Below, piece by piece: positions 50,197 to 58,926 of a stretch of DNA of 64,000 nucleotides. The DNA lies in the NCBI RefSeq assembly GCF_002303925.1, contig NZ_MRCS01000022.1, positions 1 to 64,000 on the forward strand, written 5' to 3'. The notes beneath the pieces were generated by a model. That model was not told the origin of the DNA and did no database searches. It saw only the letters and a program-made list of their open reading frames with translations. Within the stretch, counting starts at the first letter, position 1; the number at the start of each line of letters is the position of its first letter. The position numbers and the translations under genes were made by a program. This stretch comes from Pseudomonas sp. ACN8. GTDB taxonomy: Bacteria; Pseudomonadota; Gammaproteobacteria; Pseudomonadales; Pseudomonadaceae.

Positions 50197-51228
50197 TCAG
50201 GTATTCCCGTTAGGTTTTGGCAGCGGCAAGCCCGTGGCGGGATCAAGTCCCTTTTCGGCGCTGAGTTTCTCGATCAGTTCTGCTGATGGAATGATGGGGA
50301 CAGCCGAGTCACGCTCGCGTTTCCATTGGAAGGTACCGTCCCACTCGGGGAGGGTCGCAGGTGGAAGTGGGACGATGTCATCCAGATCGGGGATTTTTGC
50401 TCCGAGGTGTTCGTGTCGCGTCAGGAAGTCGGTGATTCTATTGTATCGGTCGGCGCGCTCGTCATCTTGCTGAACAGCCAGGTAGTACAACCGATCGGAG
50501 GCTGGAGGCCCTTCGAAGGCACTCGCCAGATTTCCGGCACTGTTTGCGTCACCATTTCTAGTCGCATGTTGGTAGCCTTCCAAGGACTCTCGATACAAAC
50601 CTGAGACCTTCGAATAACTTGCATACTCTCTCCCCGCCAATCTGTTGCCTTGCTCCATCGAACATTCGTACATCGCCAGCATGATTTTTGCCGTATTGGG
50701 TACATAGGACAGAAGTCTGCCTATGTAATACTGAGCGTCCGGATTCCCCAAATCGGCCGCCCGACGAAAGTACGCCTTGGACGCGGCGACATCCTGCTTG
50801 ACGCCATAACCCAACTCGAGGTAATGCGCCATATCGTAATAAGCCCCGGGAATGCCTTGAGCAATATAATACTCGGCTAGATCGATGACCTCTTTACTGG
50901 CGTCAGGAGAGCGGGCTTGTCCGGTTGACAACAGGAACTGCAGATTGGTCGCGGCCTTGTAGTGATCGTGAGCTGCCGCAATACGATAATAGCGGGCGAT
51001 CTCATCGTAATCTTTCTGTCCTTTACGCTTTTCCAGGTAAAGGCCATACCGATAGAAAACGTCTGCATCTTGGTTAAGTAAAGGTAACGAATCGCGCTCA
51101 TATGCGCACTTAAATTCCAATCTACTGTAAGCAAAATTTACCTGCGAGGCACCTACCATACTTTCCTCCACCTTTGAACAGGCCATAGCAAACAAACACA
51201 CACTAAACGCGAGACATATTTTATTCAT
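50197..51228 (-). CDS. Sel1-repeat lipoprotein, probable Tle5 immunity paralogue 1
   Basis: A 343-aa paralogue starting three bases after the PLD stop, so it is the effector-adjacent copy. The N-terminus MNKICLAFSVCLFAMACSKV, with Cys17 as lipidation site, differs from the other two. The Sel1 core is the same. The C-terminal PLPPATLPEWDGTFQWKRER is shared. Periplasm-facing lipidation suits neutralisation of a periplasm-acting phospholipase. Confidence 0.87.
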   Translation of the reverse strand: MNKICLAFSVCLFAMACSKVEESMVGASQVNFAYSRLEFKCAYERDSLPLLNQDADVFYRYGLYLEKRKGQKDYDEIARYYRIAAAHDHYKAATNLQFLLSTGQARSPDASKEVIDLAEYYIAQGIPGAYYDMAHYLELGYGVKQDVAASKAYFRRAADLGNPDAQYYIGRLLSYVPNTAKIMLAMYECSMEQGNRLAGREYASYSKVSGLYRESLEGYQHATRNGDANSAGNLASAFEGPPASDRLYYLAVQQDDERADRYNRITDFLTRHEHLGAKIPDLDDIVPLPPATLPEWDGTFQWKRERDSAVPIIPSAELIEKLSAEKGLDPATGLPLPKPNGNT

Positions 51229-51231
51229 AAA

Positions 51232-53193
51232 CTAGTCCCAATTTTTTCTGTCAGGACTTTCTCGCATAAACTCAATCAATGATGCAACAGGAGACGCCGG
51301 CTCGCTCGTTACTTCACGTTGAGAGTTATTCGTTCGAGCATTTCTATTTAGGCTAATAATGTCTTGCCACTCTCTATATATCTTAGACATTTCACCCCCG
51401 GCAGCCCTCCACTCCGTATGCACCCCAAACAAATGCTCCCTCAACGGCCTTGTCACCGCTGGATCCTCAATACAAATATTCAACTCGCTATCCACCTGCA
51501 TGCTGCGGGTATTGATATTCGCGGAACCCAGCGTGGTGAACACATCATCGACAATCATCAACTTGCTGTGCACGTACACATCCATCCAGTTTTCTGGCGG
51601 GGAATCTGGGGCAACCAGGGTACAAATGTGCACTTTCAGGCCGGGAATTTCCGTGGGGGATATGACGGCCTGGTCTTGCTGGGGAAACTCTTTTTCAAGC
51701 TGCGCGACCCTGGCGCGTGCGCGCTCCAGCTTGTCTTTCAAGGTTGCGTAGTACCGAGCCGCCGCCTGGTCATGCTCGGTATCGCGTTGATCCTTGAAAA
51801 TACCTGCATTGATGGAAGCCAGGCGCTCGGCCAGCCTGGCTTGGGCAAGTTCGGCCTCTAGACCGTCGCGCCGTTCGGCCTTGGCGACACCCGGCATCAG
51901 CTCCGGGCGGCCCAACTGCTTCAACATGCGGAAGGTATTGACGGAGCCATCACCCATGGCCTCGGTGGAGGAGTTGGTCACGACGAACAGGTACAGCGGC
52001 CCGTTTTTTTCAAGATCGCGCCCCCCGTTAAGAAGGTTTTGTACGACGCTCTTGATCTTGTCCGCCAGCGGTGGCCAGCGAAAGTACTGGTTCTCGATGT
52101 AGATGAATCGGGTCGTGTTGTTGACGGCCTTCAGGTAGACCTTCTCGATGTCGCGGATGTTTTCCTGGCTTTGGGTCCTGAGTATTTGCGCCATGACGGG
52201 AGGGCCATAGTCTGGTCGCACGCGCAGTTGTCCGGCGAGGTGTTTACGCGGGCCGAGCAGGTCGACGCGGGTTTCTTTTTTCCAGGCGGCACAGAAGTTG
52301 TCGTTCAAGAACTCAAGCACCGGACCGCTCACTCGGCTGGAAATATCCTGCCGGGGCGTTTCGCCGTTGCGTCCGAACTGCCCGTGATGTCGCACGTGGC
52401 TGTGATCATCATTGTCCCAATAGGCATCCAGCGTGTTGTGCCCCATCACGAACCCGACGGCGACCTCCGGTTGCTCGTAGTCCACCAGCACCATTTTCTG
52501 GTGGTGGCTCGGCTCGGCGACCATCGCCACCGAACTCATGACTTTGTTGGTCGTGTCGCGATCCTTGTCCAGTGCCTTCCATTTCAGGCGCCAGGCAATT
52601 TCCGCACGATCCAGCAAGCCGAAGTCGCGAGTGACGAATTCGATGTTCTTGATCCGCAGAGAGGGATCGTTGCCCCATAGCAACAAGCGAAAGAAACGCT
52701 GGCCCAGCTCGATGGGGCCGGTTTCGGCGCCCGTATAGGCCAGGCGGATCTGGCGATACCACATCTTGTCATATTCGACTTGTGCGTCGTTGCGGTTCTG
52801 CTTGTACTTGCCGAGCCAGTTGGTGACGTTGTCACCGGGCGTCGGGTTTTCCGACGTCTGGGCGAGGCGCAAGGTGTCGTACCAACACAGGATTCGGACT
52901 TGAACGCCTTCATGGGCTTTCTTGATCAGCAGATCGCCGATGCACAGCGAACCGGTATCACCGCGCTTGAAGTACATCGACGGCTGAAACCCCCAACAGA
53001 TGATTTCCACACTGGTTTTGGCGGCCGCGATGGCGTCATAAACCGAGCCGAAGGCGCGCTCGCCATTCACCAGCGGCTCGAAGGTGGCGGGTACCGGGCC
53101 GTATTCGGTGCACTGCACGAACCATGGCAGGTTGAGCTGGCAGGAGGTGGTCTTGCTCGTGGCGATCGGGACGGTGATCGTGGGTGGGGTCAT
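51232..53193 (-). CDS. Phospholipase D effector, Tle5 (PldB-like)
   Basis: A 653-aa PLD-superfamily protein with two HKD motifs: HHQKMVLVDYE (His231, Lys233, Asp238) and VHSKLMIVDDVFTTLGSANI in the last sixth. There is no signal peptide, as expected for type VI delivery. A charged helical insert (about 440-500) separates the halves. I start at ATG 53193, two bases after the vgrG stop and 7 bp from GGAGG; an in-frame TTG at 53199 is less likely. It probably hydrolyses phosphatidylethanolamine in the target periplasm. Closest known architecture is P. aeruginosa pldB. Confidence 0.92.
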   Translation of the reverse strand: MTPPTITVPIATSKTTSCQLNLPWFVQCTEYGPVPATFEPLVNGERAFGSVYDAIAAAKTSVEIICWGFQPSMYFKRGDTGSLCIGDLLIKKAHEGVQVRILCWYDTLRLAQTSENPTPGDNVTNWLGKYKQNRNDAQVEYDKMWYRQIRLAYTGAETGPIELGQRFFRLLLWGNDPSLRIKNIEFVTRDFGLLDRAEIAWRLKWKALDKDRDTTNKVMSSVAMVAEPSHHQKMVLVDYEQPEVAVGFVMGHNTLDAYWDNDDHSHVRHHGQFGRNGETPRQDISSRVSGPVLEFLNDNFCAAWKKETRVDLLGPRKHLAGQLRVRPDYGPPVMAQILRTQSQENIRDIEKVYLKAVNNTTRFIYIENQYFRWPPLADKIKSVVQNLLNGGRDLEKNGPLYLFVVTNSSTEAMGDGSVNTFRMLKQLGRPELMPGVAKAERRDGLEAELAQARLAERLASINAGIFKDQRDTEHDQAAARYYATLKDKLERARARVAQLEKEFPQQDQAVISPTEIPGLKVHICTLVAPDSPPENWMDVYVHSKLMIVDDVFTTLGSANINTRSMQVDSELNICIEDPAVTRPLREHLFGVHTEWRAAGGEMSKIYREWQDIISLNRNARTNNSQREVTSEPASPVASLIEFMRESPDRKNWD

Positions 53194-53195
53194 CT

Positions 53196-56072
53196 TCAAG
53201 CCTCCGACTCTGGCGTGTTCAATTGGGCATAGGCCTGGCGGAACCGGCTGGAGCTGTCTGGCGGCGTATCGCCGGGTCGAGGTTGCTGCTCATGACGGTG
53301 GAAACCCTGGTTGGCCCGTTCGGCATTGCCCGGCTCTCCCAGGTAATCGCCGCCCACCGGCACCTCGTAGCTGATGCCGTTGGCCAGTTCGATGTGATAA
53401 CGGCGGGTGGTGACGTGGTGGTCGACGGCAATCCGGCCACTGCCGTCCATGACACCTTTTGCGACCTGAAGCCCATCGGCAAAGAGTGTGTAAGGCATGC
53501 CCTTCCACGACTGGAAACCTGCGGCACTGCTTTGCCCGACCGCCAATGCCAGCGTCTGCCTGACCGAGCCCGTTGGCCACGCAGGGTTTTCGCGGTTGAG
53601 TTGTGCCGGGCCGTTGAAGGTCTTTTTCACGCCCCTTACATCAACGGTGCCGGGCGCATGGATGTCGATGTTGCCGTCCTTGATGCGGATATAGGCGCCA
53701 CCGCTGGTCAGCAGGATTTCATCCTGAGCGGCAATTTCGACGGAACGCCCGGTCGAGGTGATACGCACGCTGTCCTGGGCGGTGAGCTCGATGGCATCGC
53801 TCTGCGCCTGTATTTCGATCTTGCCTTTGGCCGCAAACAGCCTGGCGCCCGCAGCCTTGGCGAACAGGCTGATGCTTTGAGCAACACTGGCGAGCAATGA
53901 CTGGCCGCTGGCAAGGTTGATGTCCTCTCCGCTCGACAAGGTCAACTGCTTGCCGCTATGAACGTGAGTATTTTGCGGCGTCGCGGTGACGATGTCGGCA
54001 GGCGCTGAAGCAATCAACAGCGGCTTGTGAAAGCCGGCCGTGCGGCCACGGCCACCACTGCTGATCGCCGCATCGGTGTCGCCGCCATTGCGGGGTTGTC
54101 GTTGAGTGCTGGTGAGGTGCTTGTCTTCACTGCCATAGTCCAACCGGGTATCGACACCAAGTTGATCGAGGCTGTCGACACTTCCCTGCATCGGCAGGGC
54201 ATTGTGCTGGCGAGCGGCCTCGGACAAAGCCTTGACCCGCTCTTGAGCGTTTATCAGTTGCGTGCGGGCCTCCTCGACATCGACCTGGCCGCCTTGCGCT
54301 TTGGTGCGTGGCCAGGTGCTGAGGTACAAACCCTGCTGCGCGCGCAGGGCACCGTAGGCATCGGTGCGCAACTCAAAACCCGTGCCCCGCAGGGCGCCAC
54401 GCTGATTGCCCTGCTGGTCGATCAGATAACCGAGGTTCAGCTGGCTGTGGCCGTGGCTGCTGTGGATCTGGGTCCGTACCTGGCCGGTGGAGTCGTCCAT
54501 CACCCACTGGTTGTAGCCAAGTCCTTTGATCTCCTGGCTCTTGTAACCGCTCATCAATCCGCTTGAGTGCCAGGCGGGCTTGTGCCCGCCATAGACCTGA
54601 CCCATCACCAGGGGGCGGTCGATGTCGTTGTCGAGGAACGTCACCACGACCTCCTCCCCCGAGCGCGGCACGTTCACGCTGCCCCAACCCTCACCACTGC
54701 TGGCCTGCATCATGCGCAGCCAGCATGAGCCCAGTTCGCCATCCTTGAGCAGACGGTCCCAATGAAAACGTACGCAGATACGGTTGAGCTTGTCGGTAAA
54801 GACCTCGCGGCCGCTCGGGGCCACGACGACGGCGGTCTGCGGGCCGGGGTTGGCCGGTTTGGCATGGGAAAAAGGACTGCGATAAGCAATGTCCAGCCGC
54901 TGGGTCTCAAAGCGGTTCAGGTAAAAGCCTTCGTTATCCACTTTGTGCATCGACTGGCGTTGCTCGGATTCGAAAAGCGCTTTCAGGCTACCGGGCGGGC
55001 TGACGCGCTGCGTGCCGACCGGCAGGTTGCTCTGGACAAAAAACTCGACCGCGATGATCAGGAACTGGCGTTCCTTGGGCGCCTTGAATTCATACAACGG
55101 ATGTTGGGTCAGTTCGAAACCATGACCCGGTTGCATCTGGCGCACGCCACCTTGCCCATGGATGCGCCTGGCAGCCGATTCGTCCTGTTCAATCTGCACA
55201 CGGCTCAGCCAGTCGCCCCGATCCGGGTTTTGCCAGGCATATTGCCCACGGTATTGATAACGCTCGAGATCGGGTGGCGCCGAGGATGCAGGCAGCGCCG
55301 GGGTTCGGGTGATTTGTGATCGGGCATGACAGAGGTAGTCGCTGCTGCTCGATTGCACCACGCCATTGAGCAATCGGGCCCCGGGGCTCCACTGGGTAAT
55401 GCTGTCTTGTTGGTCAGCGGCCTGTTGCGCATGAAAACGCAAGGCTGGCGGGTTCAAGGTCGGCAAAAGAATGACACTGTCGGTGAAGACGATGCAGTGG
55501 CTGTCAAGCGCATGTTCCACGTACCAGAACAAACCTTCCTGTTCGCACCAGCGCTGCACGAAATGGGCATCGGTCTCGTTGAACTGGGTGACGTAGGACA
55601 GCAGCGGATATTCCCGTGACAGTTCGAAGCGGTACGCGCCACGCGCCTGGCTGTAGTGCTGGAAGACCTGGGCGAAGATGTCGGGAAGACTCACCTCCTG
55701 CCAGATCCTGCAATCCACACGGTATTCCAGCAGGCTGAACCAGGGAGCGAAGACCAGTTGCCAATCGTCCAGACCGCCGTCACTTCCCAGGTAGCGCACG
55801 CTTTCCACCCAGCCATGCCTGGGGCTCAAACTGCCATCGTCCAGCTTGATGCTCAGTTGCACCGCCTCACCAATCAATTGCTCGGAGTCGAACACCGTCG
55901 CCTGGTTGATCACGTCTACCGTGTAGCGAGGCACCCGGCCCAGCCTCTCCCGGGCATGGGCTCGCAACGCGAACAGTTCCTGCCCTTGGGGCGTGGTCAG
56001 TTGCAACAAGCGTCCGGCCTGGCTCAATGGCTGGACAAACGAAGCCAATGCGGTGTCTGTAATTGAATTCAC
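53196..56072 (-). CDS. vgrG: VgrG spike protein with transthyretin-like C-terminus
   Basis: A 958-aa T6SS spike protein beginning at GTG 56072 with GGGAG upstream. The gp27-like region (residues 1-380) has YLLSYVTQFNE-type signature LLSYVTQFNETDAHFVQRWC. The gp5/OB region has VHWDRLLKDGELGSCWLRMM-like RFHWDRLLKDGELGSCWLRM followed by GSVNVPRSGEEVVVTFLDND. DUF2345 follows at about 640-800. The final 130 residues (MPYTLFADGLQVAKGVMDGS, then YHIELANGISYEVPVGG) look like the TTR extension known to load lipase effectors. Confidence 0.95.
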   Translation of the reverse strand: MNSITDTALASFVQPLSQAGRLLQLTTPQGQELFALRAHARERLGRVPRYTVDVINQATVFDSEQLIGEAVQLSIKLDDGSLSPRHGWVESVRYLGSDGGLDDWQLVFAPWFSLLEYRVDCRIWQEVSLPDIFAQVFQHYSQARGAYRFELSREYPLLSYVTQFNETDAHFVQRWCEQEGLFWYVEHALDSHCIVFTDSVILLPTLNPPALRFHAQQAADQQDSITQWSPGARLLNGVVQSSSSDYLCHARSQITRTPALPASSAPPDLERYQYRGQYAWQNPDRGDWLSRVQIEQDESAARRIHGQGGVRQMQPGHGFELTQHPLYEFKAPKERQFLIIAVEFFVQSNLPVGTQRVSPPGSLKALFESEQRQSMHKVDNEGFYLNRFETQRLDIAYRSPFSHAKPANPGPQTAVVVAPSGREVFTDKLNRICVRFHWDRLLKDGELGSCWLRMMQASSGEGWGSVNVPRSGEEVVVTFLDNDIDRPLVMGQVYGGHKPAWHSSGLMSGYKSQEIKGLGYNQWVMDDSTGQVRTQIHSSHGHSQLNLGYLIDQQGNQRGALRGTGFELRTDAYGALRAQQGLYLSTWPRTKAQGGQVDVEEARTQLINAQERVKALSEAARQHNALPMQGSVDSLDQLGVDTRLDYGSEDKHLTSTQRQPRNGGDTDAAISSGGRGRTAGFHKPLLIASAPADIVTATPQNTHVHSGKQLTLSSGEDINLASGQSLLASVAQSISLFAKAAGARLFAAKGKIEIQAQSDAIELTAQDSVRITSTGRSVEIAAQDEILLTSGGAYIRIKDGNIDIHAPGTVDVRGVKKTFNGPAQLNRENPAWPTGSVRQTLALAVGQSSAAGFQSWKGMPYTLFADGLQVAKGVMDGSGRIAVDHHVTTRRYHIELANGISYEVPVGGDYLGEPGNAERANQGFHRHEQQPRPGDTPPDSSSRFRQAYAQLNTPESEA

Positions 56073-56107
56073 CGTTCAAACTCCCTGTTTCACTAATCCA
56101 TGAGGCT

Positions 56108-57187
56108 TCAGCCGATCAGCCAGCCCCGGGTCTGGTCGGACAATGTGCGATCCAATATCCACACGGCGCAGCCAGGTTCAGCGCTTGCAGTCAGCCAAGC
56201 GAGGCCGATTTGCACCCATTGCCCGGTCACAGACCCGAACCGGGCCCCCATTGTGTTGAGGCGAACCTGGCGCTCGAGGTCCAGGCCAGACAAGAATTTC
56301 CGGGCATATTCGCCGAGCTGAGTGAGGCGGTTGTCACCGAGTGCGCCCTCTCCGATCAGCACGCTGACTCGCACCGGATCGATGGCCGTGAGCTCGCACA
56401 GTTTTGCCATCAACCGTTCGAGGGTTTGCGTGTCGATACGCGCCTGTGCAGTGCGAGGCGGGTGATCCAGCTGGATCGGCGCAAACAGTTTCAGAGCGCT
56501 GTCGGTCCGCAGGTCCGCAAGCTTCGGCTGGCGATGCAGCAACACCGCGCTGACCGCTTCGCCGGCCATCTCATCAGGTGCGAGACACGGCACCTGCTCC
56601 TTGCAGACCCATGTGGCCAGACTCAGGCACAACAGGTACTGCGGCCCGGCACTGTGACCAAGGACCTCGGGCAACCACTGCGCGGGGGCTTGGGTCTGCA
56701 AGTCAAAACCACGTAGCGGCATCAGCTCACGAGGCCACAGGCTCACGACTCGATCAATCCAGTCCATCGCGCCGACAGCGTCTGGAACGAACAACACGAC
56801 CTGGGTGTTCGACCAGTCGATTGATTCGCGGAATGCCGATGCCCATTTTTTCAGGGCACCCTGCAGGATTTCGCCGGAGCGACCAAGCGCCTCGACTGCT
56901 GGCCATCCTTCGATGGGAGTGGCGAGACGGCAAATGGGCCGACGCAGTCCGCTGGCATCCAGCAGGCGTGGGTCGTGAGAAAAGTCGGTACGCATTCCTG
57001 CCAGTTCGCTTACCGGTAACGGTGCGTCATAGGCGCCGCAGGGTAGCCAGACCCAGGCCCGCGCAATGCTGACGCAGTTGGAGGTGAAATCCCCCGCGGG
57101 AAATATCGCATCCGCCAGGCGTTGCGCCTCCTGCGCCGCCAACCGGCGTTCGGAGATCCGATCATAGAGACTTGTTCGATATTCCAT
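56108..57187 (-). CDS. T6SS-associated thiolase-fold-like protein
   Basis: A 359-aa protein with AAGGAA six bases before its ATG, lying between the PAAR and vgrG genes. Two regions recall beta-ketoacyl synthases: CLAPDEMAGEAVSAVLLHRQ, like the 'PGEGA-ALL' segment, and LIGEGALGDNRLTQLGEYAR then NTMGARFGSVTGQWVQIGLA, like 'G-DNR-E-YA...GDTGAATG-LGLA'. No catalytic Cys in a conserved context is evident. A catalytically dead thiolase fold acting as adaptor or chaperone is an inference. A different, unnamed family is possible. Confidence 0.6.
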   Translation of the reverse strand: MEYRTSLYDRISERRLAAQEAQRLADAIFPAGDFTSNCVSIARAWVWLPCGAYDAPLPVSELAGMRTDFSHDPRLLDASGLRRPICRLATPIEGWPAVEALGRSGEILQGALKKWASAFRESIDWSNTQVVLFVPDAVGAMDWIDRVVSLWPRELMPLRGFDLQTQAPAQWLPEVLGHSAGPQYLLCLSLATWVCKEQVPCLAPDEMAGEAVSAVLLHRQPKLADLRTDSALKLFAPIQLDHPPRTAQARIDTQTLERLMAKLCELTAIDPVRVSVLIGEGALGDNRLTQLGEYARKFLSGLDLERQVRLNTMGARFGSVTGQWVQIGLAWLTASAEPGCAVWILDRTLSDQTRGWLIG

Positions 57188-57196
57188 CTCTGTTCC

Positions 57197-57451
57197 TTAG
57201 AGAAGGCCAGTGTCCTTTTGCGTAGCTATCAGCCTTGCACCGCAGGAAGTCAGATCCCCGTCACGAGCAACCGCCCTGTCATCGACCAGCAGTGTTTCAT
57301 CACCACTTTCGATCATGCATTCCCCATGCGGGCACAAGACTCGATCTCCGACTCTCGCAACCGCGAGACCGTTGATATCCGTCCAGGGCGATCCTTCACA
57401 CACCCACCCTCCATCAGAGGTCGGGTCGTCGATTACGATGATGGGGCGCAT
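57197..57451 (-). CDS. PAAR-domain spike tip protein
   Basis: An 84-aa PAAR protein that caps VgrG. PAAR-type repeats are VARVGDRVLCPHGECMIESG and VARDGDLTSCGARLIA, with Cys/His residues suited to the zinc site at the tip. GGAAG precedes the ATG. It is the first gene of the seven-gene minus-strand operon (PAAR, thiolase-like, VgrG, PLD, three Sel1). Confidence 0.92.
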   Translation of the reverse strand: MRPIIVIDDPTSDGGWVCEGSPWTDINGLAVARVGDRVLCPHGECMIESGDETLLVDDRAVARDGDLTSCGARLIATQKDTGLL

Positions 57452-57832
57452 GGTGAACTTCCGTGTTTGAACATGGGCAGGACATCAGTCCAAAAACGAG
57501 AGCAAATAAAGGAACTGCACGGTACTGACCGAAGCCGGCCGTCTCAAGTCGGCGCATTCCTCAAATCAAGTAGTCCGATTCCCAGGACCACGTAGGCCGT
57601 ATCCCGAGTGCGAACCTGCCCGCGATCACGAAGCGCCTGTTCATGAAAGTGGATGCATTGAGGTTGCAGACGGGGGTGTGCGTGGATATTGGATCGCGGA
57701 GGAGGATGTCACTGAACGTGGGGGTGATGACCTGGCACCCATCTCCATTCGCCTTGGAGGTATTGCGTAGAGGGTCCCGGCTGAGCAGAACATTGCCGAC
57801 AGCAGGCCAAGCGAGCCTGCGTCACAACATGT
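57452..57832. other. Upstream region of the T6SS cargo operon
   Basis: A 381-bp gap between PAAR and the NUDIX remnant. A decayed REP is visible at about 57604-57627 (GCGAACCTGCCCGCGATC). No strong promoter hexamers were found on the minus strand, and the short open frames look non-coding. Confidence 0.5.
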
Positions 57833-58248
57833 TCATGCATGTTCCGCCGCGGTAAAGCTTCTCCAGGTACCTGACTTGCCTTCAAAGGCGTCCAGCACAC
57901 GAATGCGGGTATTGTTTTTCATAGGTCCGGGAAGATCACTCAAGGAAAAAAACCCATCGCAGAGATCTCTTCACCAGGCAGCCACTGCTCACGGCCGGTA
58001 ATGCAGCATGCGAAGGAAATGACCAGATCATCTTTGAATGGCGCCGAGTACAGGCCGATCAATTTTTCAACCGTGACGTGGTAACCGGTTTCCTCAAGCA
58101 CTTCACGAACGACGGCCGCCTCCGGTGACTCCCCATTTTCAAGGCGTCCGCCGGGAGTCGTCCAGCCGTAGGGCGGGTAGTTACGCTGCACACACAAGAT
58201 CTCGTGCTGCTCGTTAAAGATCGCTGCGAATACTCCAATGGTGGTCAT
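57833..58248 (-). pseudogene. NUDIX hydrolase with a one-base frameshift
   Basis: The Nudix box is intact: GGRLENGESPEAAVVREVLE followed by ETGY (residues about 32-55). The frame stops at 57940 after SAMGFFP, giving only 102 aa. At a run of seven T (minus strand; A at 57946-57952), one extra T would continue the frame as SLSDLPGPMKNNTRIRVLDA to a TGA at 57833, giving 138 aa, the usual length. So this is a slippage frameshift, a phase-variable tract or a sequencing error. It overlaps the upstream membrane-protein gene by 4 bp. Confidence 0.78.
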
Positions 58249-58751
58249 CCGTCATTCCTCGCCTGCATGTCGCCTTCAAACCTGAAAAACCGCAAAAGCC
58301 TGAGACTGCGACCGACAATCAAACCGTTGATAAGGCCAGCCCCCAGTGCCGCCCCTGCGACCGCCGACATTTCATTGGCCAGCTCCGGGTACATGGCCGC
58401 CTGGTAACCGCCGTAGTAGCGCCAGGCAAAAAAGCCCCAATACACAATCAGCACCTTGATCGTGCCCGGCAGTACCAGATGGTTCCCTTCGCGCTGCACA
58501 TTGCTGTAGGAGAAAAAACGCAGTGCCACCCACCACCCCGCCAGTAATCCCAACGAATAGGCTGAAAGCTGGATTGCAATTTCCTGGGAGGGATTGAGCG
58601 ATGCGAGGGACAAAGCCACGAATATCACAGGTGATATCTGCAATGACCTTTTCGATACGTGGCTTCTGAAACAGGCGCTGACGCCGTAGTAACTCAGAAT
58701 AAAAAACACCGCATAAACCCACAGCGGTGTACCGCGCAAGATATCGAGCAT
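58245..58751 (-). CDS. Small four-helix membrane protein (DUF6622-like)
   Basis: A 168-aa protein from ATG 58751 (MLDILRGTPLWVYAVFFIL). Four to five hydrophobic helices; the N-terminal 'D-I-L-x-GTP-x-WVY' pattern resembles DUF6622-type proteins. Function unknown. Coupled to the NUDIX gene by ATGA overlap. Confidence 0.72.
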   Translation of the reverse strand: MLDILRGTPLWVYAVFFILSYYGVSACFRSHVSKRSLQISPVIFVALSLASLNPSQEIAIQLSAYSLGLLAGWWVALRFFSYSNVQREGNHLVLPGTIKVLIVYWGFFAWRYYGGYQAAMYPELANEMSAVAGAALGAGLINGLIVGRSLRLLRFFRFEGDMQARNDG

Positions 58752-58926
58752 AGGCCTTCCTGGCACTGTGTATGTTTGGGCAGGTCAAACTACTGATCGC
58801 TGGTTGCGATCACAAGACGGTGGAATCTGAGAGTGCTATAGGCAGGAGACTACGAAAGCGTCATCCCGGTCTGAGGATAGAGAGGAATGCGTCGGATCGC
58901 GGGGAAGATTGCTGCGCACTCGAAGA
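58752..58926. other. Intergenic region with small dyad
   Basis: GATCGC-N5-GCGATC at 58795-58811 is the only clear element, 44 bp upstream of the membrane-protein ATG. Nothing else is seen before the REP cluster. Confidence 0.4.

Noticed and set aside
47897..51228. Sel1 proteins as regulators or additional toxins
   Set aside because: All three have lipoprotein signals and sit directly behind a PLD effector, matching known immunity arrangements; no toxin motif is seen.
53193..53199. Four-base overlap of vgrG and the PLD gene
   Set aside because: Depends on a TTG start at 53199; ATG 53193 has correct GGAGG spacing, leaving a two-base gap.
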